Under the pieces are notes generated by a model, which saw only the letters and a list, made by a program, of their open reading frames with translations, was not told the DNA's origin and did not search any database. From Haliotis asinina (lineage: Eukaryota; Mollusca; Gastropoda; Lepetellida; Haliotidae), in assembly GCF_037392515.1 (NCBI RefSeq), contig NC_090291.1:37967001-38031000 (forward strand): 64,000 nucleotides of DNA. The letters run 5' to 3'. The position numbers were made by a program, and so were the translations under genes. Below are positions 41,580-52,975 of the stretch, piece after piece (the first letter of the stretch is position 1; every line of letters begins with the position of its first letter).

Positions 41580-41990
41580 TAACAGACTGTATTGAAAATA
41601 TGTTTGAACTGCAGACAAATGGCTAAGGGAAGAAACTTAATGTATTTTCATTTAATTCGCGAATGTGTTTGTAGGCTATTGTTCAGACTATTGTTGGTGT
41701 AAATCGGAAATAATGCTCTCTAAAGAAACAAGTACGGCATGCAACAACGGAACACTCGACAATTCAACATAATTCCCATCTCGTGGTAACGCAGGCTGAC
41801 AGTGCATAGATAAGGAAGCGAGCAAATAGAAAGGGACACTAGGTTGTGGGGAACACTGTAGATGAGCTTTGTATGGTATGATTCCAGTCACACGTTTTTT
41901 ATCACAAATATATTCCATTTTACAATCCATTGCTCTGAATTTTAAAAAAAAGCCAAAAGGAGAACAAAACCACTCCTGAGAGGTTTCATA
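41580..41990. other. Intergenic, nothing recognised
   Basis: No support for a gene; the 80-codon minus ORF at 41688-41930 has no family features. Confidence 0.4.
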
Positions 41991-41995
41991 TCATC

Positions 41996-42153
41996 GGGGG
42001 CGGTGGGGTAGCCTAGTGGTTAAAGCGTTCGCTCGTCACGCCGAAGACCCGGATTCGATTCCCCACATGGGTACAATGTGTGAGGCCCATTTTCTGGTGT
42101 CTCCCGCCGTGATATCGCTGGAATATTGCTAAAAGCGGCGTAAAAGCAAACTC
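41996..42153 (+). mobile_element. tRNA-derived SINE, well preserved
   Basis: gggcggtggggtagcctagt, ggttaaagcgttcgctcgtc, ccggattcgattccccacat, tgatatcgctggaatattgc, aaaagcggcgtaaaagc. A and B boxes intact. Next to it 'tttcatatcatcatatgtag' is repeated three times (42159-42225). Confidence 0.92.
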
Positions 42154-42419
42154 AAAATTTCATATCATCATATGTAGTTTCCGATCATCATATGTAGTTT
42201 CATATCATCATATGTAGTTTCATATCCGCAGATATGACGGCCGTATGATCGAGGAAGATACTTCTTTCGATTAACATTGTCTATGTCAGTCTCCATCGTT
42301 TCCGTTGGAAGTCATACGTTTATGTTTCTGTGAAAGTTGTAGTTTCGTTCCTTTATTTAATATGTGTAATATACATTTTTATTCGTAGTCTTCAGTAGCC
42401 TGTGCTTCAGTAATAAACT

Positions 42420-42606
42420 CTCTATATGGCGGCGGTCTGTAAATAATCAAGTCTTGACCAGACAACCCTGTGATCAACAACATGAGCATCGATCTATGCA
42501 ACTGGGATACAATGACATGTGTCAATAAGTCAACGAGCCTGACCACCCGATCCCGTTAGTCACCTCTTACGACAAACATGGGATGCTGAGGATTAATTCT
42601 AACCCG
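42420..42606 (+). repeat. Dispersed repeat 2 copy
   Basis: atggcggcggtctgtaaata, accagacaaccctgtgatca, gagcctgaccacccgatccc, cacctcttacgacaaacatg. Confidence 0.8.
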
Positions 42607-42689
42607 GATCTTCAAAGATGGGTTCCTGGAAAGGGTAAGCTTGTCCTGTTTTGCAGGTAGCACAATTTGCTTAAAGAAGCATTTGTAGC

Positions 42690-43060
42690 CCGGCGCCACA
42701 AAGCAGTGGACCTGGCATGTTGACAACGGCCTCTAAACTAACTATCAAATACCGATGGACCAGAAAATCCAGTTCGACGAGTCATGGTATGGCCGTTTCC
42801 TGCAGGATACTGTATGTCTATTTCAAGGTCGTATCCTCCATCCTACTCGTTGCTGAGAATGCTGTGTGAAACTTTGCTGATTTGGTTGATACCCTTGTCT
42901 TAGTTTTGTAGATCGATCAAGACTAGGATCGATCTTCAATGTCCATGTCTTTAACTTCTTTGGCTCGATCCTCTTCTGGGATTGGGTTTATCACAGCTCT
43001 GCTATTACTTATCCATTTTGTCAAACGGAATCCACCTTTAATATACAGATTTCTTTCTCT
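42690..43060 (-). mobile_element. BEL/Pao LTR retrotransposon fossil, reverse-transcriptase part
   Basis: A minus-strand patch near 42950-43030 matches the reverse-transcriptase region of BEL/Pao elements. Broken, with several breaks, no LTRs recognised. It is old, and out of order relative to the patch at 44100-44720, so the two are either rearranged or from separate insertions. Confidence 0.5.
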
Positions 43061-43069
43061 GATTCTCCC

Positions 43070-44090
43070 AATTCTTATATTATAGGCATGAAATTATGAT
43101 GTCCATTGTAATAATAGATATTAAACTGATATAAATAATCGAGGTGATTAAGATTTGATGGTAGGCAAAATATGACAGAATTTAATAATAACTATGACAG
43201 GATTAAAAATAGTGATGAAGTGGGTTTTGATGGCGTTTTCTCGTAAGTAGACTTATTAAGCCTTGATAAACTGTTTACATGTCCCGTACTGGTGATGGGG
43301 AGCGAGGTCGGAGCTTTGTGCCATTTTTATCTTCATAAAAGTAGGTCGTTGGAACTTGATTGGGCAAGGTGAGGTGACTGATAGCTTAGGTACACGCAAA
43401 ACTGCTGCGATAGCAAGATGTAGCAACGTATCCGGATACCTAAGTACCAGTTCTTGGCATTCTACGAGCCATATATGGTTTAGGATGAGAAACTGAGCTT
43501 CTTGGAATCCACCCCACAGTCATACAAATATGGTACCGGGGATACGAAATAGAAGCAGGGAGAGAAATAGATAGTCAGGGTGATGGGTTATTGACAAATG
43601 GTAAAAAAGGGTAAAGGGTGTTGGCTGTGAGGTAGGAATCCGGTCTTAAGGTGTAGCAAAGCTTACGAGTGGCAGACTTGTGCGTCCAACTCTCGACGCT
43701 CTGATCACTAGGGCCCGTCTTGAAGCACCAGTAATTGCTTAAGACTGAAGCCTTAAGGAGCCTTATATTGTGATCATAGAGTGGGTTGACCAGCAACACA
43801 GTGTTAATGAAACTATCAAACGAAGATCATGGTCTTGTGGTTGCTGGAGGAACTACGGTAAAGTTCCAAGGGTACTGACACTGTACCTCCCGCACATCCT
43901 AACTCTCCAGGACCGACGCACGGGGTATACCGTAGTTCAGGTAAACTTTTTCTTTCTCCGATTCTTCCAACTCTTGTACTGTTAACACCATAGGTCTCCT
44001 TCTTGTTAAACCTGATTTCATCTTTTCACGCTAATCTAGGAGTGCTTCCCGTTTCCCGAGTACTTATGCAATAGCCCTCTTGGGAGCAAA
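43070..44090. other. Intergenic, possibly more retroelement debris
   Basis: No recognisable gene. 43690-43780 has a short palindromic-looking stretch (gggcccgtcttgaagc...cttaagactgaagccttaag). Small ORFs are not supported. Confidence 0.35.
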
Positions 44091-44099
44091 CCAGTCCGA

Positions 44100-44720
44100 A
44101 TAACGACTGAGAAGGTGGTCTACCTGGCTTGTTGTACAGTAAATCTGGTTGATCCGGGCAACTTACCCGAATTCCACGTCTTTCCGTGGAATGTCAGTTG
44201 AAATCTGTGCCTGTTTGAGGCCACATTTCTTCATTGTCTCATAAGAACTCTGGTCCATCTAGTGTCTTTCAGAAATGCATCTATTAACAGTCCTCGAGAA
44301 GCGTCATCTGCGGGATTGTTTTGAGTATCCACATACTTCCATTGTGACTGGACCGACCATTCTTGAATCACGGATAACCTGTTTGCTACAAGGGTGTGGA
44401 ATCGCTTTGAATCATTGGCGATATATCTTAAAACTGACATGCTGTCTGTCCAGAAGTAGGTTTGATTAACAGTAGAACTTACCATGTGAGCGTGAAAAAC
44501 TTTCCTAAACAAAGGACTTAATCTGAGATAAGGTAGTCCAATCTCCAATCTTGATCCATTTGTAGAAGATGGTATAATTACAGTGGGTAGACGACTAGAA
44601 GAGCAAGTGATTCTACCAAAGAAATCTCATGAGTCAGGACCGAAATGTCACATCCATCGTGAATCCATTCAGGCAGAAACTTTGTACTTCCAAATAATTG
44701 TCTGCGAAATACTGGATTAT
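44100..44720 (-). mobile_element. BEL/Pao LTR retrotransposon fossil, RNase H part
   Basis: Minus-strand sequence resembles the RNase H and following spacer of BEL/Pao pol (a stretch near 44250-44470 with the Pao signatures for the RNase H end and its NPADDASRG motif). No LTRs recognised. Broken in at least a few places, old. A SINE (44757-44910) abuts it. Confidence 0.7.
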
Positions 44721-44756
44721 CAAAGTCAATGCAGCAGTGAGACAAGAGGGACAATG

Positions 44757-44910
44757 TCGCGGTGGGGTAGCCTAGTGGGTAACGCGTTCGCTCATCACGC
44801 CGAAGATCCGGGTTCGATTTCCCACATGGGTACAATGTGTGAAGCCCATTTCTGGTGTTCCTCACTGTGATATTGCTGGAATACTGCTAAAAGCTCCTTA
44901 AAACTCACTC
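44757..44910 (+). mobile_element. tRNA-derived SINE directly before the nSTAND gene's first exon
   Basis: cgcggtggggtagcctagtg, ccgggttcgatttcccacat, gtgatattgctggaatactg, aaaagctccttaaaactcac. Its tail and the following ctctatttccag form the acceptor-like sequence of the first coding exon at 44922. Confidence 0.9.
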
Positions 44911-44927
44911 TCTATTTCCAGGACAGG

Positions 44928-45036
44928 ATGGAAACGCATCCGAACCAGCCCAATGATGTTTCTGTGTCCAGTACTTCTACCGGCGATGTACAATCAAGTG
45001 TGAATGAAGGGACGCTGCAGTTGGCTTCTCCAACAG
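44928..45036 (+). CDS. nSTAND-ankyrin gene exon 1
   Basis: METHPNQPNDVSVSSTSTGD and on to LASPT, then donor GTGATT, phase 1. Low-complexity, Ser/Thr-rich. The preceding ttccag could be a true acceptor after a 5' UTR exon, or chance. Confidence 0.7.
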
Positions 45037-48000
45037 GTGATTACATAAAAAATACGGCAAATTAAAACTGTTCTTGGTACACTGTAATGACACAGAATCT
45101 CATAATTGCTGTGCTTTAAGGTTTCCTCGAATATCCAATATTGTTCGGGATACCTGCTATGTCTAGGTTGTAAACAAGCACGTATGGTTTTGGTTTACAG
45201 CCAGTTTCCTTACTACTGCCATTTGCCTTCTGGGCGTCTTTGGTAACGGTTGCTACGTAAAAACGGCGAGATTCTCGGGTGATCTCGTGAAGCGGAAAAT
45301 GGGCTATTAAAAGACGCTTGAATCCGCCCTATCCTTACATGTAACAGCAAAATATCAATCTTTATTTTTCAAAGATTTCAAAGAGTGTCATGTGACTTTT
45401 GCTCAGACTTTGTTTTGCTCAATTCTACAGAAGTCATGCAGTGTCTTTGTATGTGTGTATTTCATAATAGACATGCGGAAGACTGAGTGATTGAGTTTAG
45501 TTTTATGCCACACTCAGCAATATTCCAGCTTTATGGCGGCAGTCTGTAAAATAATCGACAATCCAGTGATCAACAGCACGATACGATGACATGTGTCAAC
45601 CAAGTCAGGCAGCCTGACCACCCGGTCCTCTTAGTCAGCTTCTCACATGCTGAAGGCCAATTCTAACCCGGATCTTCACGGGTCGACACGCGACCCAAGC
45701 CATTTTTCAAATTTGACGCATCGGTGACTGTCTGATGCTATTCAATACCCTGACTTCAATCGTGTGTTTTTGTGGCGAAATTTCGGCTTAACATTTGACT
45801 AGCATTTAATGAGTCTGTGATAGGCGCCACTTGTGGACAGACGCTCGGTGTCAAATTAGGAATTCACTGGCATATGCTTATAAACCAAAGACATTGTGGT
45901 GCTCCGGTGGAGGCGTTTCTTTTTTAAATGTGCAAAATTTGATTTGAAGCAGACTTTGAACTATCAGAAGTTCACTTAGAGATTGATACCATTCTTTACG
46001 GCAACCCTGCTCTGCCAGTTTAGTGCCAAATACTGTTAATGAAAGTGTCATTAGTCGTGTGTATACGTACGTTGTACGAAGTAAGGGCTTCGATTAATCA
46101 ATAGTATGTCTTAATTTTTTGTTATCCATTCATTATTGTTCATGTTTCAGATGGGAGCTGGCGGTAATAAGTTGCCCAAATTGTTCCCAGTTCTTGAATA
46201 AAATGTGTTCAAACAAGCAAACCAAAAGAACTGAATGCTCTGAATCATGTTTTATGATTAATTAGTTTTTTGGTGCTGTATGTCACACATTAGACACCCA
46301 TTTTGGGAATCAAACAGCGCAACGGAAGATATATAAAGGATACATCAATAACTCGCTCAATCAATCACTCGTTCTGTTGCAGCTCATCTGTCATGCTTCG
46401 ACTTCTCCAACTCACGTAATGTCTCACTCTCGTTCGGGGACGTCACCTGTAAAGGGTGTCTCTCGCAAGGTAAGACAATTTTATTACCAAGCACAGTGAA
46501 ACCAAGTACGAGGGTTGATTGATACGTTCTGAACCTCACTGGAACCAAATTGCCTAATAATGAAATAACGCTGTCTGTGATGTCACTGAGGTGCACGAAT
46601 ATGCACAAAATCTAGAGTTAGTTGAGCAAATGTCTTCATTGTGATAAGTCATTAGTATATGCAAGGGTCATTGACCTTTGACAATGGCCACATTTGAGTC
46701 TTTGCAGAAAAAAAAGCCGAACAAACAAAACACTAAAGCAGACCCATCCTCACCGTAAAGAGGCGTAAAAAGGCTTCTGACAGCTGATCAAACCAAACCA
46801 GATGACCGGTGACAATCTAGCTTTGTTTTGAGAACGTTTCTTGGAAACATTTGTGGCTAATGGGCCCGTCATTAGGCTAGGGCACTTTGCGAGACCTTAG
46901 TACTTCCGGCGACAAACAACGTTTAATACCATTTCGAATGGTTTCATGGTTGTCACTTGGCCCCGTCTCCGATATCGCAAGTTGGCGCACGCAAAGGGAG
47001 CCAAGAACCAACTCAGTGAAATAAGCAGCGCGAGTTACCGGCCCTATGGGTGTAGCATAAGTTGAGCAGGTTCTAGCAACATTGGGTGGATTTGACATTT
47101 CCAAGACTGTCCCATCAGCTGGGAGGAATATGTCAAGTTTGTTATTGGGATACCTAGAGTGACCTTTTGGTAGACGGTCTTTCAAGAGGCGACCAAACAA
47201 TTGCAGAGCATATCTTGCTGTCCTATTGAGAAACTTAGAAATGGTGTACTTCCACCAGGACAATGGACTAGTCTGGTTATATATCGGGTGTGTCCGATTC
47301 ATTCAACACTATTTCTGATGTTAATGTGAAGTAAGCTTTAGCATGAACCCGTTTCGTTTGGAACGATGACATCACAGAAGCAGTCGAGAATATTTTGGAC
47401 AACAAACTGATGGATAACATCCCTCCATCATAAGAGTATCAATGAATACCTTTAATGCCCTCGGGTCGAGTCTTCCCAAACGAGGCTCAGATCTTATCAA
47501 CCACCTCTCGTATATGCATCATCAATTACATAATGATCAAGAAAAAGAATTACACATGTATTGAGGTCTTGTTCTTTCTAAAGTATCGTGCAGTTCATAT
47601 ACCGATGCTAGATTACAATCCCTCTTGGCTTTGTGCTGGAGGTAAATATAAACTGAAAGTGAAATATTTTAAGCATTTAGTAAACATTTATAAAATCTGA
47701 TTCGTGCCTGAGGAAGTCATTCTAGTTTACATTGACCTCCTAATGGACTGAACACTTGATTTTCGAACTAGGGTTGGGAATAGGGCGGATGGCATGTTTG
47801 TTTGTTTGTTTGTTTGTTTGTTTTTATGTAGCAATAATTGTTTCCTTCAATTATCTTCTCTCTCCCCATTTAAAATGGCTGGTGCCTAATAGTTAATATT
47901 TTATTATATTTTTGTTTATACTTGTAGAGAGTATCTGGAATCGTGTTCAGGCATTGAAGGAGGTATTCGTTAACGTCCATACGCTAGAGACAACAAGGCA

Positions 48001-51000
48001 TGTGCTTGACAAACATGGTCATGTCAGCATATGCGGAGCTCCCGGAGATGGGAAGACCAGCATTGCACTGATGCTGTGTGAAGAATATCGTAATCAAAAG
48101 TATGAAACATTGTTTGTGGAAAACATCGAACATTTTGAAGTTGATACAATCACTGAACGACGATCTGACATGATGATCATATTTGATGACATATTCGGCT
48201 GTGTCACATTTCCAGTAAACCTCGAGAAAATAAACAGAGTTTTGAGGGTCCTCGCTGACAGTTTGACTGCCCCAGACGGGAAGCACGGTGAGAAGAGGAG
48301 AAAGAAGAAGAAAGAACCCATGGAAGACCAAGAATCTGTGGATACGAGTTCTAGCCATACATTCAAACTTCGTTTCATTTTCACATCGAGATCCTACAAC
48401 TGGAATGAGGGGTGTTCCAAATTCCACCAATACAAGATAAATCTCTTCAGCACAGAGACCGTTATAGACTTGACTAAAGATTTTCTGACCCCCGATGAAA
48501 AGAGACTACTCTTAGTGTCTTTTAAGAAGAAAGCTCAAAATTGTGATATGTCTGATGAGGACATCAAAGCAATCATTCATTCACAAAATAGCCAGTTTGG
48601 GTTTCCTCTAACCTGTAGCCTGTTTTTCCCCAACCCCGTGTTTCAGATGCATAGCGTTGACTTCTTCCAGAACCCTGTGACCTGCTTGAGAGGTGACCTT
48701 GACACCATCATCCGAGAAGACAGCAACAGATCTGCAGCTCTCATACTCTTCATTCTTTGTGAAGGGAATCTCAACCTTGTCACACTTCAGACGGCAACAG
48801 GAGGAAAAGGTACTGACCTGTTCCATGTGGTGAAAGAAATAGTACCATCCTGTACACGAACCAACGTTTGTAAAGAGATTGAAAACTTTGCTGGAACATA
48901 TTGTATAGTCGAGGACCACCTCGCTTACTTCTCTCACCCGTCGGTGTATGATGCCGCAGCATGTGCTCTAAGTCACCTGAATCTGGTGCTGTTGCTGCAG
49001 TACTGCTCTCTGAAGTTCCTGAATGAGCGGGTGAGGCTGAAGAAGACGCTTCAGACATCAACTACAGATGATGCCACAAACATGATTTACATCAGCCCTG
49101 CTCTATATAAAAGTGTCGTGGATAGACTTGCTGAAGGTATCCGACACAGATGTTTCAAGTGGACAGTAACACATCCTGCACTCAGTAACGACACCATTGC
49201 CTCCTCCCTTGTGGCTCAGTTAGGTGATGACTTGACAAGGATAGCGCAACAGACAGACAAAACCTTTGGGAAGTGTTTTCTGTATTGGACGTCACTGACA
49301 CACAATAATGCACTGTTTAACAGCACTTTGGAAATCATGTGCAGAAAGAAATTGATCTACTTAAATCGAATAAAGAATTTGTTCAGGAAAGACTCAATAA
49401 AACGCGGACAAGATCTGTATTACTGTGCAATAACTTGCATTGAATGTGGGGATCTGTATAAACTAAAACAAATTACATCTTTACTTAAGCAAGAGAGGAA
49501 ATTTGATGTCAACTTTAAATCATCCAAGAGCAAAACACTTCTCTTGATTGCTGCTGAGTCAGGACATCTTGATGTTTTTAATTTCCTGCTACAAGAACAG
49601 GCAAATATTTCTCTAGTTGATTGTGATGGTATGACTTGTCTTCATTACGCCTGTAAATCGGGGAGTAAGGATATAACTGAAGTTATCCTGGAAGTGTCTC
49701 CTGGTATGACCAATGCCGCTGACTGGGTGGGAAACACTGCAGCAGGAATAAGTGCAGAGTCTGGTTATGATGGTATCTTGAAACTGCTGATATCGAGAGG
49801 TGCAGACGTGACTCTCAGTAACAGAAATGGTTGGAACAGTCTCCTCCTTGCTAGTCGTCATGGTCACGTGTCGACTGTGAAATATCTGTTATCACTGGGC
49901 GTGTTTGATATCAACACAAGAGGCGGACTGTATAAGGAAACACCAGTTATGGTTGCTGCTAAAAATGGACATTTTGATGTATATGACCTTCTAGTACGCA
50001 AAGGAGCTGATATCTCGCTCGTTGATGATGACAAAGTAGACTGTCTGATGCTGGCATGTGAGGGAGGAAATCCAGCTATTGTGAATCATCTCCTAACACT
50101 AAAACAATTTGACGTCAACAAAAGAGGAGTTCATAGTATGACACCAATCATGATTGCAGCCGAAAAAGGGAATTACGATGTGTTTAAACTTCTTATCTCA
50201 GGAGGAGCTGATCTGTCCTCTTTGCTAAGATACAAGCTGAACTGTCTGATGTTGGCGTGCAAAGGAGGTAATGTACAAATACTGAAACACTTGCTTTCTA
50301 TGAAAATATTTGACATCAACAGAAAAGGTGGATGGCATAATGAAACAGCAATTATGATGGCAGCTGAAAATGGACACTTTGACATCTATGTACATCTGTT
50401 ATCCGAAGGCGCTGAAGTCTCTCCGAAGTCTGGTGACAGAGGAGACTGTCTGATGCTGGCATGCTATGGGGGTAATGTGTCCATAGTGAAACATATCCTG
50501 TCACTGAATACATTCGACATCAACAGAAGATCAGGGTTGAGTAATGAGACGCCACTTATGGCTGCAGTTATGGAAGGCCATTTCAGTATTTATAGCCTTC
50601 TTGTGTCAGAGGGAGCTAATCTGACACTTACAGATGACTACAAGACAAATATGTTGATGCTGGCATGCGTAGGGGGTAACGTGTCTATCGTGAAGCATCT
50701 TCTTGCCATGAAAATCTTTGATATCAACAGCAAAGGAGGGCCCGATAACATGAGTGCCGTTATGTTTGCAGCAGAAAATGGACACTCTGATGTTTTTGGT
50801 GCCCTTGTATCAGAGGGAGCTGATCTCACAGGTACCCAACGTCATAACAAAAGCTGTTTAATGGTGGCGTGTACCAGTGGGAATGTGAATATAGTTAAAC
50901 ATCTTCTATCAACCAAGTTGTTTGATATCAACAAAAGAGGTGGATGGAACACCGCGACGCCTGTGATGATGGCAGCTAGACGAGGCCACTACGATGTCTA

Positions 51001-51472
51001 TCATCTCCTTGTGTCAGAGGGTGCTGACGTTTCCCTAACGGACATCGACAGTCGGGACATTCTCATGGTGGCGTGTAAAGGTGGCAACCTGTCTATCATC
51101 AAACATCTCCTTTCTCTGAAAGATATCGACGTAAACAGACGCGGAGGACACAAACGTCAAACCCCCGTTATGTTGGCTGCTGAAAATGGAAATGTGTCTG
51201 TTTTTGATCTTCTGGTGTCTGAAGGTGCTGATCTCACGTTTTCAGATGTGGACGACAGAGACTGTTTGATACTGGCTTGCTATGGTGGAAATTTGTCCAT
51301 TGTGAAACATCTTCTCTCTTTGAAAACTTTCAACATCAACAGGAGAGGTGGAAAGTACAACCAAACACCACTTATGGTGGCAAGTGAAAGACTGCATCAT
51401 CGTGTTTATGATCTTCTTGTGTCAGAGGGAGCGGATTTGACATGTTTATCTGGGAATGCTGAGCGTCCTTGA
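44928..51472 (+). CDS. nSTAND-type NTPase with 19 ankyrin repeats
   Basis: Three exons (44928-45036, 46383-46469, 47928-51472), both junctions phase 1 with GT/AG, giving 1246 residues. Residues 66-330 form a STAND NTPase: P-loop GAPGDGKT at 102-109, Walker B MMIIFDD at 147-153, sensor-like FIFTSRS at 215-221, and INLFSTETVIDLTKDFLTPD as in the nSTAND3 family. A Lys/Arg run (EKRRKKKKEP, about 187-196) sits in a loop of this domain. Residues about 600-1240 hold 19 ankyrin repeats. In molluscs and other invertebrates such proteins occur in large families and are thought to be cytosolic sensors that oligomerise on binding a ligand; that role is inferred. No death, CARD or TIR domain is present; the N-terminus is a short Ser/Thr-rich tail. 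No frame disruption. ATG 44928 is the first in frame, but a further 5' exon is possible. Confidence 0.88.
45037..46382 (+). other. Intron 1 of the nSTAND-ankyrin gene
   Basis: Contains a dispersed repeat 2 copy (45488-45690); otherwise nothing recognised. Confidence 0.6.
45488..45690 (+). repeat. Dispersed repeat 2 copy
   Basis: gattgagtttagttttatgc, gcaatattccagctttatgg, gacatgtgtcaaccaagtca, gaccacccggtcctcttagt, gaaggccaattctaacccgg, atcttcacgggtc. Confidence 0.8.
46383..46469 (+). CDS. nSTAND-ankyrin gene exon 2
   Basis: 87 nt after gttctgttgcag, encoding AHLSCFDFSNSRNVSLSFGD and VTCKGCLSQ, then GTAAGA. Phase 1 both sides. A small separate exon for a possible interaction motif just before the NTPase. 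Confidence 0.78.
46470..47927 (+). other. Intron 2 of the nSTAND-ankyrin gene
   Basis: No host coding sequence. A minus-strand frame of 141 codons at 46877-47302 (includes SRYPNNKLDIFLPADGTV) is open but matches no family that I can name; it may be debris of a mobile element. A tttg run lies at 47797-47822. Confidence 0.5.
47928..51472 (+). CDS. nSTAND-ankyrin gene exon 3 (NTPase and ankyrin repeats)
   Basis: 3545 nt in one exon. The ankyrin units alternate between two types: 'CLMLACxGGNxSIVKHLLSL' with FDINxRGG, and 'TPVMMAAENGHFDVYDLLVS' with EGADLS. They therefore form a two-repeat unit of about 69 residues, copied some eight times. The last unit (TPLMVASERLHHRVYDLLVS) is degenerate and is followed at once by the stop. 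Confidence 0.93.
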
Positions 51473-51692
51473 AAGAAAGAATGTGTTAATCTTTGAACAT
51501 TCTTGATTTTATGAATGGTGGACCTGACATTGCTCCAAAACGCAGCACAAATCCTTATCACTAATGTGACGGCTGGTTAGTTGCCAACGCCGCACAATAA
51601 TGACAGGTCGGACCTGGGCATTCCACGTGAGGAACGATTACTGAAACGAATGCTACTTCACTATTGTTATGAGTGGTTAACTGAAGATTGAA
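51473..51692. other. 3' flank of the nSTAND-ankyrin gene
   Basis: Untranslated or intergenic; no clear AATAAA in the first 200 bp. Confidence 0.4.
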
Positions 51693-51925
51693 CTAATGAG
51701 TGAGTGAGATTAGTTTTATCAACACCCATCAACATTAAAGCTATATGGCAGCGGTCTGTACATACTCGAGTCTGGGCCAGACAATCCAGTGACCAACAAC
51801 ATGAGCATCGGTCTACGCAATTGGAAACCGATGACATGCGTCAACAAGTCAGCGAGCCTGACCACCCGATCCCGTTAGTCACCTCTTACGACAAGCAGAG
51901 TCGCCTTTTATGGCGAAAGTTTAAC
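51693..51925 (+). repeat. Dispersed repeat 2 copy
   Basis: aatgagtgagtgagattagt, atggcagcggtctgtacata, gggccagacaatccagtgac, gaaaccgatgacatgcgtca, gaccacccgatcccgttagt, gagtcgccttttatggcgaa: near-full. Confidence 0.85.
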
Positions 51926-51984
51926 TAAGCTACACCACAAATATATGGACGGAAATATACTCACACAGATGAAAAGGCTTATGT

Positions 51985-52975
51985 CAAGTGATGAAAATCA
52001 ACATCGGGTGTGTCCCCCATGTCTCTGGAGAACTGCTTGGCATCGTCGTGGCATGCTGCGAATGACTGTACGGCTGGTACCAATCGGAATTCTACGTCAT
52101 TCTTCCTGGAGAGCCACGAAAAGTTCATCCAAATTGTTGGGTTGAACAGGTCTGCCCCGAACATTGCGGCCAAGAACATCCCAAAGATGTTCGATGGGGT
52201 TAAGGATAGGACTTTTAGTCGGCCATTGCAACACCCGGACACCTGCAGCCCGCAGTCCCTCAAACATGAGCGATGTGAGGGCGGGCATTGTCATGCTGGA
52301 ACTCGAACATTCGACCTGCTGTACGCGCAAAGGGGATCACAATCGGGTTCAAGATCTCGTCACGACATCGTACACCTGTTATCCTGCCATCAACACGCAC
52401 AAGATCTGTTTTGTGGTTAAAGGTAAACCCGCCCCACAAAATAACAGAGCCCCCTCCATAACGATCATGCTGGTAGATGGTGCAGGCACTGTGACGTTCC
52501 CCAAACTCGTATTCGACCGTCATTATGGTCTAGTGTGTACCTGCTCTCATCACTAAACATGGTGTTTCTCCATAGACGTACGGTTCTTCCTCCATGGTTC
52601 CGTGCCCACAGCAGTCTCAAGCGCTTATGTTGCTCAATCATGTTGATTCCAACCAATGGACGGTGGCTTTTTAGACCAGCCGATTTAAGACGATTACGCA
52701 CTGTACGCGCAACAAATTCTGACGTTTCTTCTTCGTCTGAATTCCGTATTGATTTTGAACAATAAGGCGCAGGGTCCGGTTATCGGTTTTCTTTTTCCGT
52801 CCCCGACCACGCCTCATTTTGACGTCACCAGTCGCTCTATAGAGATTCCAAAGTCTGGATATCACGCTAACAGACTTGTGAAAAGTTGTTGCAACCTGTC
52901 GTAATGAGCTTCCACCATTAACCATGCTTGTTGCCTCCCATTTCTGTGCTAAAGTTAAGTACTGTCTCGCAATGT
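51985..52975 (-). pseudogene. Tc1/mariner (DD34E-type) transposase fossil
   Basis: Minus strand, nearly the whole length of a Tc1 transposase: N-terminal helix-turn-helix SMVNGGSSLRQVATTFHKSV, GRGRKKKTDNRTLRLIVQNQ, then AGLKSHRPLVGINMIEQHKR, first acid in FSDESRY (about 52555), GGGSVILWGG, second acid in FQHDNARPHIA (about 52280), third acid in PILNPIEHLWDVLGR (about 52175), C-terminus near 51990. The frame changes at least three times (near 52690, 52500, 52270), so it encodes no working enzyme. Terminal inverted repeats were not identified. Confidence 0.88.

Noticed and set aside
41996-42075. tRNA gene candidate (A and B boxes)
   Set aside because: The same sequence occurs in about 17 copies with a shared 3' body; it is the SINE head. 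No cloverleaf with a paired acceptor stem was seen.
46151-46215. Possible extra nSTAND exon after gtttcag (ATGGGAGCTGGCGG)
   Set aside because: No donor follows that keeps phase, and exons at 45036 and 46383 already join in phase.
47455-47700. Plus ORF upstream of the nSTAND domain as coding
   Set aside because: Low-complexity AT-rich translation, no splice signals in phase with exon 3.
47984-48430. Minus ORFs opposite the nSTAND/ankyrin exon
   Set aside because: Shadows of a strongly supported plus-strand coding exon.
52010-52765. Plus-strand ORFs of 66-136 codons
   Set aside because: They are antisense to the decayed Tc1/mariner transposase, whose motifs are on the minus strand.
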